Source of the DNA: Streptomyces sp. CB03234
GTDB lineage: Bacteria > Actinomycetota > Actinomycetes > Streptomycetales > Streptomycetaceae
Length of the DNA: 64,000 bases
NCBI RefSeq assembly: GCF_001905885.1
Contig: NZ_LIYH01000001.1
Location: forward strand, 1,411,217-1,475,216
Direction of reading: 5' to 3'
Both the position numbers and the translations under genes were made by a program. The notes beneath the pieces are model-generated. The model was given only the letters and a program-made list of their open reading frames with translations, was not told where the DNA came from and did not search any database. Below, in pieces: positions 17,594-26,724 of the stretch; position 1 is the first letter of the stretch; each line of letters begins with the position of its first letter.

Positions 17594-18247
17594 TCAGCCG
17601 GTCCGCCCCGACGGGCCGGCGTTCCGCGCGTCCGGCCCCAGCAGGCCCTGCACCAGCGCCCGTACGGACGTGACGAACAGCCGTTCCGCGTCCACCGGGC
17701 GGGTCAGCGCGCGGGCCAGGGCCGGGTCGTGCTCGGCGGTCTCCGTGTCCCACAGCTCGTGCTCGGCCGGCGACTGCGCCGGGGCCCGCTCTCGGTTGCG
17801 CTCCACCAGGACGTACCCGACGACCTGGAACTGCACCGCCCGCACCACCTCCGCCACGCGGGCGCCGCGCAGGCCCGCCGCGTGGACCTCGTGGACGAGG
17901 GCGCGCTGCGCGGGCAGGAACATCCGCTCCGTAAGGCCCCGTTCATGGACCATGGCGACCAGGTGCGGGCGATCCAGCAGCTCGCGGCGGAGCGTGCGCG
18001 CGACGGAGACGATACGCGCGGCGGGGGTGCCGCCCCGGGGCGTGATCGCGCCCAGGTCCGCCACCGTACGGTCGGCGAGGGCGTCCAGGAGCGACTCGCG
18101 GTTGCCCACGTGCCAGTAGATCGACGTGACGGCCGTGCCCAGCTCGGCGGCCAGCTTGCGCATGGTGAGGGCCGCCGGACCGTCCCGCTTCACCAGCCGG
18201 GTGGCGGCGTCCAGGACCTCTTCCCGGGTCAGTGACGGCTTCGGCAT
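17594..18247 (-). CDS. TetR family transcriptional regulator
   Basis: A 217-aa repressor. The N-terminal HTH (REEVLDAATRLV to SIYWHVGNRESLLDALAD, about 8-55) is typical of TetR/AcrR proteins with a YWHV recognition helix. The C-terminal ligand domain is TetR_C-like. It is divergent from the decarboxylase/amidohydrolase operon, with a perfect palindrome between them, so it very likely represses that operon and itself. GGAG lies 7 nt before the ATG. Confidence 0.9.
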   Translation of the reverse strand: MPKPSLTREEVLDAATRLVKRDGPAALTMRKLAAELGTAVTSIYWHVGNRESLLDALADRTVADLGAITPRGGTPAARIVSVARTLRRELLDRPHLVAMVHERGLTERMFLPAQRALVHEVHAAGLRGARVAEVVRAVQFQVVGYVLVERNRERAPAQSPAEHELWDTETAEHDPALARALTRPVDAERLFVTSVRALVQGLLGPDARNAGPSGRTG

Positions 18248-18298
18248 CGGTGCTCCACCCCCGTACGCGCACGACTGTTCCCACTTCATCGCCCTCGG

Positions 18299-18313
18299 TG
18301 TAACAGTGTTACA
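18299..18313. promoter_or_regulatory. predicted TetR operator
   Basis: TGTAACAGTGTTACA is a perfect 7-bp inverted repeat around one central base. It lies 51 nt from the TetR ATG and 37 nt from the decarboxylase-like ATG. Such GTAAC/GTTAC palindromes are common TetR-family operators in actinomycetes. Confidence 0.7.
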
Positions 18314-18350
18314 GAGTTGCTCCTCACCCGCCGACGAAGGGTGGTACGCC

Positions 18351-19157
18351 ATGGCACGCGTACGGTACGGCGCCCGCACCGAGCAGGAGATCGCCGCGGC
18401 CCGCGCCGCGGGCGCGAAGCTCCCCGACATCTGGTCCACCGGCGTGGTCGCCGTGTGGGAGAGCGACCCCGATGTGGTCGCGGCCGTGCTCCCGCCGCCG
18501 CTCAAGCCCGCACCACGCCCGCTCGTACGGGCCGCCATCAGCAAGGTCGAACTCCCCGGCTACCCGCTCGGCGCCGGCTCGGTCGCGGTCGCGGCCACCC
18601 ACGACGACCAGGAGGGCTGGTATCCGCTGGTCATGCCGATGACGCACGAGCGGGCGCTGACCGGCGGACGCGAGGTGTTCGGCGAGCCGAAGAAGCTCGG
18701 CGAGGTGACCGTCGAGCGGGACGGGCTGACGGTACGGGCGGCACTGGCCCGGCACGGCATCGCCTTCGTCGAGGTGCGCGGCGCCGTGGACGGCCCGCTG
18801 CCGCTGCCCGCCGAGCCGGTCGCCAAGGTGGACTTCTACTTCAAGTTCCTGCCCGCCGTGGACGGTTCCGGCTTCGACACCGACCCGGTCCTCGTGCACT
18901 GCGTACGCCGCGAGAAGGTGCGCGCACTGGAACGGATCACGGGCGACGTGGTGCTGCGCGAGTCCATGTACGACCCGGTCGCCGACCTCGCCGTACGCCG
19001 CCTCGTCGAGATCACGATCGGCGAGAAGACCACCGACCAGCGCGGCCGGGTGGTGGAACGGGTCAGCGCCCAGGCCCTCCTGCCGTACATCCACCAGCGC
19101 TACGACGATCCGCAGCAGATCCTCGACGCCCCGCCGCCCCGAGGGGACGGCCGATGA
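18351..19157 (+). CDS. acetoacetate decarboxylase family protein
   Basis: A 268-aa protein of the ADC superfamily. The Schiff-base motif region FGEPKKLGE is present (Lys114/Lys115), with upstream PLVMPMTHERALTGGREV matching the ADC pocket. The family decarboxylates or hydrates beta-keto acids; many actinobacterial members are not true acetoacetate decarboxylases. First gene of a four-gene operon; GAAGGGTGG precedes the ATG. The next gene overlaps its stop by 4 nt. Confidence 0.85.
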   Translation: MARVRYGARTEQEIAAARAAGAKLPDIWSTGVVAVWESDPDVVAAVLPPPLKPAPRPLVRAAISKVELPGYPLGAGSVAVAATHDDQEGWYPLVMPMTHERALTGGREVFGEPKKLGEVTVERDGLTVRAALARHGIAFVEVRGAVDGPLPLPAEPVAKVDFYFKFLPAVDGSGFDTDPVLVHCVRREKVRALERITGDVVLRESMYDPVADLAVRRLVEITIGEKTTDQRGRVVERVSAQALLPYIHQRYDDPQQILDAPPPRGDGR

Positions 19158-20038
19158 GGCTGGAGGCGGGCCAGGTCGCCGTGGTCACGGGCGCCGCGAG
19201 CGGCATCGGGCTCGCGATGGCCCGCCGCTTCGCCGCCGAGGGCCTGAAGGTGGTACTCGCGGACGTGGAACAGGCCGCCCTGGACAAGGCGTTCACGCGG
19301 CTGCGTGAGGAGGGCGCCGAGGTCCTCGCCCGTACCGTCGACGTCTCCGAGCCCGACTCGGTCGCCTCCCTGGCCGACGCGGTGTACGACACCTTCGGCG
19401 CCGTCCATGTGCTGTGCAACAACGCGGGCGTCGGCTCCGGCGCCGAGGGCCGGATGTGGGAACACGACCCGGCCGACTGGAAGTGGGCCTTCGCCGTCAA
19501 CGTCTGGGGCGTCTTCCACGGCATCCAGGCCTTCGTCCCGCGCATGATCGCCTCCGGCGAGCCCGGCCACGTCGTCAACACCTCCTCCGGGGACGGCGGT
19601 ATCGCGCCGCTGCCCACCGCCTCGGTGTACGCGGTCACCAAAGCGGCCGTCGTCACCATGACCGAGTCCCTGTACGCCCACCTCAAGGCGGAGCACGCGC
19701 GCGTGGGGGCCTCCGTCCTCTTCCCCGGCCCGCACATGCTGCGCACCGGCCTGTGGGAGTCGCACCGCAACCGGCCCGCCCGGTACGCCAAACAGCGCCC
19801 CCGCAGGACCCCGTACCGCAGCCTCGACCAGTGGGAGGCCGCCATGAAGGAAGCCGGCCACGAGGTCGCCTTCACGCCGGTGGAGGAGGTCGCCGAGCAC
19901 GTGGTGGACGGCATCAGGGCCGACCGCTTCTGGATGCTGCCGCCGAGCGAGCACAGCGACCGGCAGATCAGGGCCAGGGCACGGTCCATGCTCGACCGCG
20001 CCGACCCGACGTACCTGGAGAACTTCGTACTCGACTGA
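19154..20038 (+). CDS. SDR family NAD(P)-dependent oxidoreductase
   Basis: A 294-aa classical SDR with all motifs: TGAASGIG (about 12-19), NNAG (about 90), a Ser in NTSSGDGG and YAVTK (about 162). The longer C-terminal region after the Rossmann core, with many Arg/Trp residues, points to a bulky substrate. Starts inside the decarboxylase stop codon (ATGA). The operon logic is oxidation or reduction of an intermediate processed by the flanking decarboxylase and amidohydrolases. Confidence 0.88.
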   Translation: MRLEAGQVAVVTGAASGIGLAMARRFAAEGLKVVLADVEQAALDKAFTRLREEGAEVLARTVDVSEPDSVASLADAVYDTFGAVHVLCNNAGVGSGAEGRMWEHDPADWKWAFAVNVWGVFHGIQAFVPRMIASGEPGHVVNTSSGDGGIAPLPTASVYAVTKAAVVTMTESLYAHLKAEHARVGASVLFPGPHMLRTGLWESHRNRPARYAKQRPRRTPYRSLDQWEAAMKEAGHEVAFTPVEEVAEHVVDGIRADRFWMLPPSEHSDRQIRARARSMLDRADPTYLENFVLD

Positions 20039-20050
20039 GGGGTGTGCCCC

Positions 20051-21334
20051 ATGACCGACGCGAACGATCCGTATCTGATCATCTCCTCCGACTGCCACGC
20101 CGGACTGCCGACCGAGCGGTACCGGCCCTACCTGGACTCCCGCTTCCACCGCGCCTTCGACGAGTTCCTCGCCGGGCGGGACGCCCGCCGCGCCGAGATG
20201 ACCCGCCTCGGCGTACGCAACGAGGCGTTCGCGAGCAAGTGGTTCAGCGACAACGAGGAAGGCCTCCGGGGCGGCTGGGAGCCCGCCCAGCGGCTCAAGG
20301 AGCTCGACGGCGACGGGGTGGCCGCCGAGGTCGTCTTCCCCGACGCGGACGCCGTCGACAGCCGGACGGCCGCGCCGTTCGGCGTGGGCCTGGGCCTGTC
20401 CGGCGACCAGGACCCGGAACTGGGCATGGCGGGCGCGCAGGCGCACAACCGCTGGCTGGCCGAGTTCGTGTCGGAGCATCCCGAACGGCACTGCGGGGTC
20501 GCCCTGCTGCCCGTCACGGGCGAGGTGGACCGGGTCGTCGCCGAGATCCACCGGGCCAGGGAGTCCGGGCTGGGCGCGCTGATGATCCCCTCCATGTGGG
20601 TCGACAAGGCGCCGTACCACGACCGCCGCTACGACCCGGTGTGGGCGGCCGCCGCCGAGACCGGCATGCCGGTGCTCACCCACTCGGGCGCGGCGCCCCA
20701 CCACGAGTACGGCGACCATCTCGGCATCTACGTCAGCGAGGTGACCTGGTGGCCGGCCCGGCCCCTGTGGTTCCTGCTCTGGTCGGGCGTCTTCGAACGC
20801 CACCCGGGGCTGAGGTTCGGCGTCGCCGAGTCCGGCTGCTGGTGGCTGCCGAACCTGCTGTGGTTCATGGACCGGCTCTACCTGGGTGCCCATGGCGGCA
20901 AGAAACTCTCGCCCTTCGCCGAGCTGAAGCGGCCCCCCAGCGAGTACCTGGACCGCCAGGTCTTCATCTGCGCCACCAACACCAAGCGGCGCGAGCTGGC
21001 GCAACGGTACGAGATCGGTGTCGACAACATCCTGTGGGGCAGCGACTTCCCGCACCCCGAGGGCACCTGGCCCGACACGCGCGCGTGGCTGCGGAAAACC
21101 TTCCACGACATCCCCGTCGCCGAGACCCGGCGCATGCTGGGCCTCGCGGCGGTGGAGGTCTTCGGGTTCGACGCGGCGAAACTGGAGCCCGTCGCCCGCC
21201 GTATCGGGCCCACCCCGGCCGACCTGGGCCAGAGCGACGACCAGGCGGCCGTGGAGGCGTCCTGGGCCCGCTCGCGCGAGGTGGGCCGCCACTGGCTGAC
21301 CGGCCACGACTTCCCGCACCTCGGAGGCGCCTGA
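20051..21334 (+). CDS. amidohydrolase family protein 1 (ACMSD-like)
   Basis: A 427-aa TIM-barrel metal-dependent hydrolase or decarboxylase of the amidohydrolase-2 type. An N-terminal ISSDCHAG replaces the usual HxH. A barrel His is in THSGAAPHHE (about 215) and the metal Asp in ILWGSDFPHPEGTW (about 332). Relatives include aminocarboxymuconate semialdehyde decarboxylase and aromatic-acid decarboxylases. GAGGGGTG 5-8 nt upstream fixes the ATG. It is a paralogue of the next gene. Confidence 0.85.
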   Translation: MTDANDPYLIISSDCHAGLPTERYRPYLDSRFHRAFDEFLAGRDARRAEMTRLGVRNEAFASKWFSDNEEGLRGGWEPAQRLKELDGDGVAAEVVFPDADAVDSRTAAPFGVGLGLSGDQDPELGMAGAQAHNRWLAEFVSEHPERHCGVALLPVTGEVDRVVAEIHRARESGLGALMIPSMWVDKAPYHDRRYDPVWAAAAETGMPVLTHSGAAPHHEYGDHLGIYVSEVTWWPARPLWFLLWSGVFERHPGLRFGVAESGCWWLPNLLWFMDRLYLGAHGGKKLSPFAELKRPPSEYLDRQVFICATNTKRRELAQRYEIGVDNILWGSDFPHPEGTWPDTRAWLRKTFHDIPVAETRRMLGLAAVEVFGFDAAKLEPVARRIGPTPADLGQSDDQAAVEASWARSREVGRHWLTGHDFPHLGGA

Positions 21335-22548
21335 TGGACCGCTACACCGTCATCTCCGCCGACTGCCATGCCGGCGCCGACCTCCTCGACTACAAGCCGT
21401 ACCTGGAGAAGAAGTACCACGACGACTTCGACGCCTGGGCGGCCGGCTACGTCAACCCGTACGAGGACCTCCTCGCCGACACCGCCGACCGCAACTGGAA
21501 CTCCGACCGGCGCCTCGCCGAACTGGAGGCCGACGGCATCGTCGCCGAGGTGGTCTTCCCCAACACCATTCCGCCCTTCTTCCCGTCCGCGTCCCTGATG
21601 GCGCCAGCGCCGACCGGTGAGGAGTACGAACAGCGCTGGGCGGGCCTGCGCGCCCACAACCGGTGGCTCGCCGACTTCTGCTCGCTGGCGCCCGGGCGGC
21701 GGGCGGGCGTGGCGCAGATCCTGCTGAACGACCCGGAGGAGGCCGCCCGCGAGGTCCGCCGCACCAAGGAGGCGGGTCTGACCGGCGGCATCATGCTCCC
21801 GGGCACCCCGCCCGGCTCGCGCCTGCCGGAGCTGTACTCCCGGGCGTACGACCCGATCTGGGCCGTGTGCGAGGAGCTGGACGTACCCGTCAACCACCAC
21901 GGCGGCTCGGCGTCCCCGCCGCTCGGCGACGAACCGGCCGCGCGGGCGGTCTTCATGGTGGAGACGACCTGGTTCTCGCACCGCGCCCTATGGCACCTGG
22001 TTTTCGGCGGCGCCTTCCGCCGCCACCCCGGGCTGAAACTCGTCCTCACCGAGCAGGGCTCCGGCTGGATCCCGGGCGTCCTGGAGATGCTGGACTACTA
22101 CCACGCCCGCCTGGTCGCGGCCTCCACCTCGGCCGAGTCCAAGTTCGGCGCCGGACTGTCGGCCGCCATGGGCAAGGGCCCGAGCGAGGTGTGGCGGGAC
22201 AACTGCTTCGTCGGCGCGAGCTTCATGCGCCCGCACGAGGTGCCGCTGCGGGACCGGATCGGCCTCGACAAGATCATGTGGGGCAGCGACTACCCGCACG
22301 ACGAGGGCACGGCCCCGTACTCCCGCGAAGGCCTCCGCATCGCCTACGCGGGCCTGCCGCGCGAGGAGGTCGCCGCCATGGCGGGCGGCAACGCGGCCCG
22401 TGTGTACGGGTTCGACCTGGCGTTCCTCGACCCGCTCGCGGCCGTCCACGGCCCCACCGTCGCCGAGATCGCCGAACCTCTGACGGAGGCCCCGGCGGAC
22501 GCGACGAGCCCCGCGTTCGCCCCGGGCGGGTCGGTACGCGTCTGGTGA
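21334..22548 (+). CDS. amidohydrolase family protein 2 (ACMSD-like)
   Basis: A 404-aa paralogue of the preceding gene with the same layout: ISADCHAG (7-14), VNHHGGSASPP (about 187) and IMWGSDYPHDEGT (about 312). It overlaps the previous stop by one base (TGATG) and has GGAGG upstream. Two different ACMSD-like enzymes in one operon suggest sequential or heterodimeric processing of a carboxylated ring product. The substrate is unknown. Confidence 0.85.
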   Translation: MDRYTVISADCHAGADLLDYKPYLEKKYHDDFDAWAAGYVNPYEDLLADTADRNWNSDRRLAELEADGIVAEVVFPNTIPPFFPSASLMAPAPTGEEYEQRWAGLRAHNRWLADFCSLAPGRRAGVAQILLNDPEEAAREVRRTKEAGLTGGIMLPGTPPGSRLPELYSRAYDPIWAVCEELDVPVNHHGGSASPPLGDEPAARAVFMVETTWFSHRALWHLVFGGAFRRHPGLKLVLTEQGSGWIPGVLEMLDYYHARLVAASTSAESKFGAGLSAAMGKGPSEVWRDNCFVGASFMRPHEVPLRDRIGLDKIMWGSDYPHDEGTAPYSREGLRIAYAGLPREEVAAMAGGNAARVYGFDLAFLDPLAAVHGPTVAEIAEPLTEAPADATSPAFAPGGSVRVW

Positions 22549-22569
22549 ACGCAACGGTGAGACCCTCCC

Positions 22570-23283
22570 GTGGTGACTGACGCACCCCATGAAGAGGAAC
22601 ACGGCGGCGCGCTCGGCACACGCCTCAACTGGCTGCGTGCCGCCGTCCTCGGCGCCAACGACGGCGTCGTCTCCACCGCGGGCCTCGTCGTCGGCGTCGC
22701 CGGCGCCACCGACGACCGCGCCACCCTCCTCACGGCCGGCCTCGCGGGCCTGCTCGCCGGCTCCATGTCCATGGCCGCCGGCGAGTACGTCTCCGTCTCC
22801 ACCCAACGCGACTCCGAGAAGGCCGCCCTGGCCGTGGAGAAGCGGGAGCTGCGCGAACAACCGGAAGCCGAACTCGACGAACTCACCGATCTCCTCGAAG
22901 CCCGCGGCCTGACCCGCGACGTCGCCCGCGAGGCCGCCGAACAACTCACGGAACGCGACGCACTGCGCGCCCACGCGCGCGTGGAGCTGGGAATCGACCC
23001 CGACGAACTGACCAACCCCTGGCACGCGGCGGGCGCCAGCTTCCTCGCCTTCACCATCGGCGCCCTGCTGCCCCTCCTCGCCATCGTCCTCCCCCCGGCC
23101 CCCGCCCGCCTCTACGTCACCGTCCTCTCCGTCCTGGCGGCCCTCACCCTCACCGGCTTCTCCAGCGCCCGCCTCGGCGACGCCCCCGCCCGCCCGGCCA
23201 TCCTCCGCAACGTCGGCGGCGGAGCCCTCGCCATGGCCGTGACGTACGGCGCTGGAACGCTGCTGGGCGCGGCGGGGGTGTGA
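22570..23283 (+). CDS. VIT1/CCC1 family iron/manganese transporter
   Basis: A 237-aa membrane protein. The first helix region LRAAVLGANDGVVSTAGLVVGVAGA and SMAAGEYVSVSTQRD are diagnostic of the family. A charged cytoplasmic metal-binding segment rich in Glu (about 85-145) precedes three C-terminal helices. It likely exports Fe2+ or Mn2+ from the cytoplasm. The start is one of two adjacent GTG codons. It is convergent with the NACHT gene, with 3 nt between the stops. Confidence 0.9.
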   Translation: MVTDAPHEEEHGGALGTRLNWLRAAVLGANDGVVSTAGLVVGVAGATDDRATLLTAGLAGLLAGSMSMAAGEYVSVSTQRDSEKAALAVEKRELREQPEAELDELTDLLEARGLTRDVAREAAEQLTERDALRAHARVELGIDPDELTNPWHAAGASFLAFTIGALLPLLAIVLPPAPARLYVTVLSVLAALTLTGFSSARLGDAPARPAILRNVGGGALAMAVTYGAGTLLGAAGV

Positions 23284-23286
23284 GGA

Positions 23287-26200
23287 TCAGAGCTGAGTCC
23301 GTCGCACCACGATCCGGGACGGGTCCAGCAGCTCACCGCCGGTGAATGGCATGTCATCGCTCAGTGTGATCGTGAGTTCCTCCCTGCCGGCGAAGGGGCT
23401 CAGATCGATCGGACTGCCACCTGACTCGCACTGCCACAGGCTCAGGCGGGTCAGCGCCGGCAGGTCCCGTAGGGGCGCAAGGTCGCTCGGCAGCTCGCAC
23501 CGCCAGAGAAAGAGCATCTCCAGTTGTGAGCATTCACCGAGCAGCTCGAGGTCGAAGGGAGCGAGCTCGTTAAGCGTCAGGGAGGTCAGGCGGGACCGGG
23601 CCGGTGACTGGGACAGCTGGCGCAGCTGGGTTGCGCCGGAGAGGGCCAGGGAGGTGAGCGAGGGCCACCGCTCGATCCCCTCGAGGCTCACGTACCGGGC
23701 CTGCCGCTGGAGCGAGAGGCCGGTCAGTTGGTGTCCGACAGGCAACTCGGCGACGCTCTCCACCAGCACCCAGTGGGCCAGGTGCAGGAAGGTGAGACTC
23801 GTCATCTCCCGCAGCGGTTCGAGGGAGGCCCCGGGATGGACCTCGAACAACGACAGGCGCTCCAGGGCCGGGCCGGTCAAGGGCGCCAGGTCCCTGACCG
23901 ACGAGCATCGGCTCAGCCCGACGTCCTTGAGGCCCCGGAAGTGCCTGAGCGTGGAGAGATCGCTGAGCGTGCCGTTCTCGTACAGGAAGAGGCGGTGGAG
24001 GTTGTCGACGGCGAGCAGCGGCCTGAGGTCGCTGTGATCACCCTCGATGTGCACAGCGTGGACCTTGGGGACACGCCCCAGGGCCTCGAACTGCTCCACC
24101 GTCTTCACGTGCAGGTAGTCCTCCTCCCAAACACGGGCGGCCAGGACCTCGCGCAGGTAGGCCTCCGTGTCGAAGGACCCCCAGGCCTGCGACAGGTGGA
24201 ACGGGACGGGCGGACGCGTGTCTTCCCGGAAGCGGGCGACCACCTGGAAGGCGGCATCGCCTTTGATCAGGGCAGCCGTCCGCACCACCGCCGCCGCGCT
24301 GTACTCGTCGAGCCCCTCCTCCGGTCCCGGAAGAAGTTCCAGCACCAGCTCGCCGACCTTGGCCAACTCCTCGGCGTCGCCCTGGCTGCGTGGCGGCAAC
24401 AGTTCCTGAGTCCGTTGCTGCACCGTCGCCCGGACCTCCGGGTCCAGCTCGGGGGCGTGTTCCAGGCACGCCGCCGCCAGCAGCACCAGCCGGTGCCGGT
24501 GGCACGGCTCGTCGTCCGCCCGCTGCAACAGGTCGGTCAGCAGCCGTGCCCGCTCGTCCACGCGCGCGTGCCCGACCGCCATCTGCACGACGTCGTCCCA
24601 CTGGTCGTCGTGCGCGTGCCGGACCAGAACCCCGAAGTCGCGTGACTCCACCGCGGCCTTGGCGCCCAGGTAGTCCTGGAACGTCCGGTGGACGAAGTCG
24701 ACCGCGCCCGGCCGGGGCTCCCGCAACAGCCCGCTCCTGATCAGCAGGTGCGAGAAGACCTGCTCCGAAGTGCCCTCCACCTGCGGCATGGCACCGAGCC
24801 ACTGCTCCACCATTGCCACGGCGTCAGCCCGGTCCGCCTCGGTCTGCCCGTTGCGGATAAGCCAGTACGCGAACCGCTGGAGCAGCGCCATCTGTTCCTC
24901 GCGCGTGAGGTCGACGCCCTCTACCCCGACGACTTCGCGCTCGGTGTCCCTTCGAACCAGCAGCATGTCCAGGGCGGCGTCGTACAGCTCCTTGCGCGCG
25001 CGGGGGAGTTGCATCCGGCGGTCCCGGTTGAGGGCGCACAGCAGCGCGCACATGAGCGGGTTCGTGACCAGCCGCCCCAGTGCCCGACGGGTGCCGACCG
25101 CTTGCAGCAGGGATGTCTCGTACGTGTTGAGCCGTGCCCGCTCCGGCTCGGCGCCGCACTCGTGTCGCGCCGCGTCGTGCCAGTGCTCGATGAACGCCCG
25201 GATGTCGTCCCGTTCCATCGGAAGCAGTGAGTGGGTGGCGAAACCGCACGGGGCGAGCCAGTCCTCGGGCACTGCGGAAGGCCGGGTCGTCACCACATAG
25301 CGCGCGTGCGGGAAGGCTGCGATCAGACCCTTGAGCCAGTCCTGGGTCCGCTTGCGCAGCCGCGGCGGCACTTCGTCCACGCCGTCGACGAGGATCAGCG
25401 CCCGGCCGTCAGTCATCAGGTTCTCCACCCAGCCGGCGGGCGCCGCTCCGTGCAGTGGCACACCGGCCGCCCGGAGAAAGTCCCCGGGGCCGGGCAGCGA
25501 ACCGGACGAGGTGAAGGCGCGCAGACGCAGGACGAAGGGGACGCAACGGTTCCAGTCGTCGAGGTCCCGGTCGAATCGGCGGCGGGCGGCATTCAGCGCC
25601 AGCCACTGCACCATCGTGCTCTTGCCCGAGCCGGCCGGGCCGCGTAGCAGAATCCGGTCGGTCTCGGCGAGTGCCTGCTCCGCCTTGACGGCGACCTGGC
25701 CCGTGCCGGGCGGGCTGAATCGGTCGTGGTGAACGCCCTCCCCGCTCACCGCCAGGCTGATGTAGGCCGTGTCCAGCGGCCACTCGCTCGCCGACCGCCC
25801 CAGCGTCAGCCCGAACAGCTCCAGGCGTCCGTGCGTCGCCGCCACATAGTCCGCGTACCGCTGCTCGAACTCCAGCGCCGCCGCGACCGGGCGGCGGCTG
25901 CCCGCCGCCAGGCCCTCCACCAACGCCTGGGTACGGCCGGCCGTGCGGGTCTGTTCGACCGCCGCCCGTGCCGGGAAGGTCGGATGCGTCGTGAACTGCT
26001 CCACCACGTGCGCGCAGCACAGGGCCAGCAGTTCCTCATACAGATCCAGGGCTCGCGCGCTCAACCCGCGAACAGCCGCCGGGGAGCGCAACTCCGCGCA
26101 CAGCCGTGACGGGTCGAGGTCCAGCGCGAAGAGCCGTTCCGCGTCGATCTCGCCCGCCGTGGCGAAGCTGTCCTGCACGGCGCCGACGGCAGCAAGCCGT

Positions 26201-26394
26201 TCGTATTCGGGCAGTGAGGCATACGCCTCGGCCAGGCGCCGGGACAGGACCTTCGCCAGCCGGTCCGGTTTCGGCGGGCGGCGCAGCGGGCGCACCGGGC
26301 GGTCGACGAGACCCGCGCCGGCACGAGGGGCGAGGATCGATCTGGCCACCGTACTCAGCACGGTGCCCGCTAGACGGGTGACCAGAAGTTCCAT
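23287..26394 (-). CDS. NACHT-LRR NTPase (bacterial NLR-like, candidate phage defence)
   Basis: A 1035-aa STAND ATPase. An N-terminal helical region of about 240 residues has no recognisable nuclease or TIR motif. The NACHT core carries Walker A RGPAGSGKST (251-260), Walker B ALILVDGVDEVP (332-343) and a sensor segment YVVTTRP (366-372). Winged-helix/helical regions with NPLMCALLC follow to about 560, then a helical region. Leucine-rich repeats run from about 760 to the end (LTSLALSGATQLRQL, LEMLFLWRCELPSDL, LTRLSLWQCES). Such proteins act in antiphage defence in other bacteria. Base usage is less GC-extreme than in neighbours and a gene remnant flanks it, both suggesting acquisition. The ATG at 26394 has only a weak GCAGGG; upstream in-frame codons lack similarity to any family. 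Confidence 0.88.
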   Translation of the reverse strand: MELLVTRLAGTVLSTVARSILAPRAGAGLVDRPVRPLRRPPKPDRLAKVLSRRLAEAYASLPEYERLAAVGAVQDSFATAGEIDAERLFALDLDPSRLCAELRSPAAVRGLSARALDLYEELLALCCAHVVEQFTTHPTFPARAAVEQTRTAGRTQALVEGLAAGSRRPVAAALEFEQRYADYVAATHGRLELFGLTLGRSASEWPLDTAYISLAVSGEGVHHDRFSPPGTGQVAVKAEQALAETDRILLRGPAGSGKSTMVQWLALNAARRRFDRDLDDWNRCVPFVLRLRAFTSSGSLPGPGDFLRAAGVPLHGAAPAGWVENLMTDGRALILVDGVDEVPPRLRKRTQDWLKGLIAAFPHARYVVTTRPSAVPEDWLAPCGFATHSLLPMERDDIRAFIEHWHDAARHECGAEPERARLNTYETSLLQAVGTRRALGRLVTNPLMCALLCALNRDRRMQLPRARKELYDAALDMLLVRRDTEREVVGVEGVDLTREEQMALLQRFAYWLIRNGQTEADRADAVAMVEQWLGAMPQVEGTSEQVFSHLLIRSGLLREPRPGAVDFVHRTFQDYLGAKAAVESRDFGVLVRHAHDDQWDDVVQMAVGHARVDERARLLTDLLQRADDEPCHRHRLVLLAAACLEHAPELDPEVRATVQQRTQELLPPRSQGDAEELAKVGELVLELLPGPEEGLDEYSAAAVVRTAALIKGDAAFQVVARFREDTRPPVPFHLSQAWGSFDTEAYLREVLAARVWEEDYLHVKTVEQFEALGRVPKVHAVHIEGDHSDLRPLLAVDNLHRLFLYENGTLSDLSTLRHFRGLKDVGLSRCSSVRDLAPLTGPALERLSLFEVHPGASLEPLREMTSLTFLHLAHWVLVESVAELPVGHQLTGLSLQRQARYVSLEGIERWPSLTSLALSGATQLRQLSQSPARSRLTSLTLNELAPFDLELLGECSQLEMLFLWRCELPSDLAPLRDLPALTRLSLWQCESGGSPIDLSPFAGREELTITLSDDMPFTGGELLDPSRIVVRRTQL

Positions 26395-26461
26395 ACCCTG
26401 CACGGTGGTTGCTCCCCCCCCAAGACGCCCTGGGCGGGATCGTACGACGTCACCCTCGCCG

Positions 26462-26724
26462 GACGTGGGTAAAGGCGCTGACAGGCTCTCGGGCGCCCAC
26501 GTCGTGATCGAGGCCGTCGGCACGGAACAGTCCATGGGCACTGTCCTCGGGATCGTCCGCGACGGCGGTCCCATCGGCTACGACGGCGTGCCGCCCGGCA
26601 GCAGGACGGGGCACGACCCGGGCGACATGTCCAACCGGAACATCGCCCTGCGCGGCCGCGGCGCGCCCGTCCGCGCCGGGCGGCTACAAGGCGATGGACG
26701 AACGCACCGCCCTGAAGGTTCTCA
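26462..26724 (+). pseudogene. remnant of a zinc-type alcohol dehydrogenase, internally deleted
   Basis: Translation gives VVIEAVGTEQSMGTVLGIV, GYDGVPPGS and NIALRGRGAPVRA, the nucleotide-binding part of an MDR alcohol dehydrogenase. This is followed in another frame by GGYKAMDERTALKVLIRP, the family C-terminus (from 26679). About 30-40 codons are missing between the blocks, and the N-terminal catalytic domain is absent. The reading frame ends by running into the CoA-transferase gene. This leftover occupies most of the 330-nt gap beside the NACHT gene. Confidence 0.75.

Noticed and set aside
26395..26574. Extension of the NACHT protein by 60 residues upstream
   Set aside because: The extra residues are unlike the family and run over the dehydrogenase remnant; the ATG at 26394 opens the helical domain.
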